From NCBI GenBank assembly GCA_031269205.1, contig JAISZM010000177.1:1-7858 (forward strand): a DNA stretch of 7,858 nucleotides, written 5' to 3'. The position numbers and the translations under genes are program-made. Position 1 is the first letter of the stretch. Each line of letters begins with the position of its first letter. The stretch is from Eubacteriales Family XIII. Incertae Sedis bacterium (GTDB lineage: Bacteria > Bacillota > Clostridia > Peptostreptococcales > Anaerovoracaceae). Under the pieces are notes generated by a model, which ran no database searches, was not told the DNA's origin, and was given only the letters and a program-made list of their open reading frames with translations. Shown here piece after piece: positions 6,153-7,858 of this stretch.

Positions 6153-7858
6153 ATGCGAAAAAGAATACGACTGAGCGCGCTTACAATTCTTGTATCCTAC
6201 GGGCTTATCTTTCTGACTATCATACTGATAGGAGGGATCAGCTTGTTTGCCACGCACAGATACGCCGAGGAGACCAGCGCGCAGACGATGGATCAAAAGC
6301 TCACGACCGCCAAGCTGGATGTGGAACGCAACGTCAATTTCATGAAGAAGGAGTTGGCTATCGAGGGTACGAACGTCACCGTATTCAGGGACTCCACCAA
6401 GACGGTGGAGGAGTTGAGCGGTATATTGGCCTCGGCGTCGGCCAATTCCGATTATGTCGAATTCTCTTTGGCGGCTCCAAACGGCATCACCTACAACAGC
6501 AACGGACAGATAGACATATCCGACAGGGAGTATTTCAAGCAGGCGATGAGTGGCGCACCCTACGTCTCCAGCCCGCTTGACAGCCGGAGGGACGACCAGA
6601 AGTATATGATGGCGGCCTCGAAGCTCCCGGACGACAGCGGCATCGTCTTTGGTCTGCTGCCGATCGATGTGTTCCTGGCCTCGGTTGAAAGCATCAAGCT
6701 GGGCGACACGGGCTTCGTGTTCATCCTCGATAAATACGGCGTGGTCATAGCGTATCCCGACAAGGAGGTGGTTGAGGCCGAGGCTGATTTTCCGGCGCTT
6801 GAGCAGTCGGAACTCGGCGATCCGGCATATTTCGCGATGCTCGGAAAGGCAGCGCCCTCGATGGTCGCGGGCGAGATCAAAACGGTCGAGCTGAGCGCCG
6901 GTGGGAAGAACTACCTGATATCGTACCGACCTATCGACGGACCGGAACAGTGGTCTGTCGGTGCCGTCGTGCCGAAGGACGAGCTGTTCGCGAACTTCAA
7001 CAGCATCCGTAACATCACCCTGACCGTATTCGGGATTATGCTCGTAGCGGGTCTTATAGCGGCTGTTCTGCTGGCGAGGACGCTGACCGGACCGATCGTG
7101 AGTATCACAAAGAGGATCGCCCTGCTTGCGGAAGGAAATCTTCACGCGGGCGTTGATGTGCGCACCGTCACAAAGGAACACCACGACCTCCATACCAATC
7201 TGGAGGCTACCATCGATTACCTGAAACGGTACATCGACGATATAGACCATGTGCTCAGCGGTATAGCTTCCGGAAATCTCGATGTCGAAAGCCAGATCGA
7301 ATACAAGGGGGACTTCGCCGCCATCGGCGAGGTGTTCGGGAAGATACTGAACAATCTCGGCGCCGCCATCAAAACCATCGCGCAGTCTACGGAGTCGATA
7401 TCGACGGGTTCGATCCAGATATCGAAGAGCGCGCAGTCGCTGTTGGCGGGGAGCATGAACGCGGCGGACAGCATCAGGAATATCAACGGTAGCATCGATA
7501 CCATGGAGCATGATCTGACGGCCGCGGTAACCGACACCACGGACGCCAGCGGTATGGCCAATCTCGCCAGGCAGACGGCTATCGACGGCAACGCGAAAAT
7601 GCAGGAGCTGCTCGGCTCGATCGACGATATCAACAAGGCGGCCGAGGCGATACAGCATATAAACAAGACGATAGACGATCTCGCTTTCCAGACGAACCTG
7701 CTTTCGCTGAACGCGGCGGTCGAGGCCGCGAGAGCGGGGAAAGCGGGCAGGAGCTTCGCCGTCGTCGCGGATGAAGTCAGCATGCTCGCGGGCAGGTGCT
7801 CGGAAGCCGCCGGAGAGACCGCCTCACTGATAAACGCCGTGCTCACGGCCACCCGGAC
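6153..7858 (+). CDS. Methyl-accepting chemotaxis protein with dCache sensor and tandem HAMP domains (3' end cut by window)
   Basis: 568 residues are visible and the frame is open at the right edge. Topology: a short basic N-terminus (MRKRIR), TM1 at about 7-33, an extracytoplasmic dCache_1-type sensor from about 34 to 287 (membrane-distal signature DREYFK at 124-129; membrane-proximal GDTGFVFILD at 184-193), TM2 at about 288-310, a HAMP domain at about 311-365 starting LTGPI, a second HAMP-like unit at about 366-420 (LSGIASGNLDVE), then the coiled-coil signalling domain. The conserved hairpin tip (FQTNLLSLNAAVEAARAG, from residue 512) would bind CheW and CheA. Roughly 100 more residues are expected. 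An upstream in-frame TGA at 6108-6110 and the absence of GTG or TTG between it and the ATG support this start, although the ribosome site (AAGTGG) is weak. The ligand cannot be predicted; the RxWYxxA-type amino-acid motif of dCache_1AA sensors is not evident. Confidence 0.95.
   Translation, partial: MRKRIRLSALTILVSYGLIFLTIILIGGISLFATHRYAEETSAQTMDQKLTTAKLDVERNVNFMKKELAIEGTNVTVFRDSTKTVEELSGILASASANSDYVEFSLAAPNGITYNSNGQIDISDREYFKQAMSGAPYVSSPLDSRRDDQKYMMAASKLPDDSGIVFGLLPIDVFLASVESIKLGDTGFVFILDKYGVVIAYPDKEVVEAEADFPALEQSELGDPAYFAMLGKAAPSMVAGEIKTVELSAGGKNYLISYRPIDGPEQWSVGAVVPKDELFANFNSIRNITLTVFGIMLVAGLIAAVLLARTLTGPIVSITKRIALLAEGNLHAGVDVRTVTKEHHDLHTNLEATIDYLKRYIDDIDHVLSGIASGNLDVESQIEYKGDFAAIGEVFGKILNNLGAAIKTIAQSTESISTGSIQISKSAQSLLAGSMNAADSIRNINGSIDTMEHDLTAAVTDTTDASGMANLARQTAIDGNAKMQELLGSIDDINKAAEAIQHINKTIDDLAFQTNLLSLNAAVEAARAGKAGRSFAVVADEVSMLAGRCSEAAGETASLINAVLTATR

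Noticed and set aside
6090..7658. A 522-codon minus-strand frame opposite the chemoreceptor
   Set aside because: The plus strand encodes an unmistakable chemoreceptor over the same bases; the reverse frame has arginine-rich, motif-free composition typical of a shadow.

Overview
The window comes from a GC-rich bacterium that, judging from the gene content, is an anaerobic fermenter or acetogen-like organism. Reasons are a soluble NuoE/NuoF-type iron-sulfur flavoprotein operon without membrane subunits, a protein fused from a GltD-type NAD(P)H:flavin module and a formate-dehydrogenase-like module, and a methyl-accepting chemotaxis protein. Clostridia or Synergistota would fit, but the phylum cannot be fixed from these genes alone.

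Layout: the minus strand from 5845 down to base 1 carries a tight three-gene operon. A NuoE-like [2Fe-2S] protein (5845-5339) is followed after 8 bases by a NuoF/HydB-like NADH-binding flavoprotein (5330-3576), and after 12 bases by a very large fusion (3563 to beyond base 1, 1187 residues visible). The fusion joins a NuoG-type [2Fe-2S] domain, a GltD/NfnB-type FAD and NAD(P)H oxidoreductase, a cysteine-rich linker, a 2x[4Fe-4S] ferredoxin and a formate-dehydrogenase/NuoG-like molybdopterin domain. Bases 5846-6152 form a divergent control region with one predicted promoter per strand and a structured leader ahead of the operon. From 6153 to the right edge the plus strand encodes a membrane chemoreceptor with a dCache sensor, two HAMP domains and the signalling hairpin; its C-terminus lies outside the window.

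How the genes may work together: NuoE and NuoF would form an NADH-oxidising FMN/iron-sulfur unit, and the fusion adds a second, FAD-linked pyridine nucleotide site likely to use NADP(H). The formate-dehydrogenase-like domain has neither cysteine nor in-frame UGA at the position of the catalytic Sec/Cys, so the complex is probably not a formate dehydrogenase despite what a similarity search might say. The most economical reading is a soluble, possibly electron-bifurcating, NADH/NADP(H)/ferredoxin oxidoreductase resembling the Stn-type transhydrogenases described from Sporomusa. That assignment is inference. The chemoreceptor is divergent and may be unrelated, or may share the redox/energy theme.
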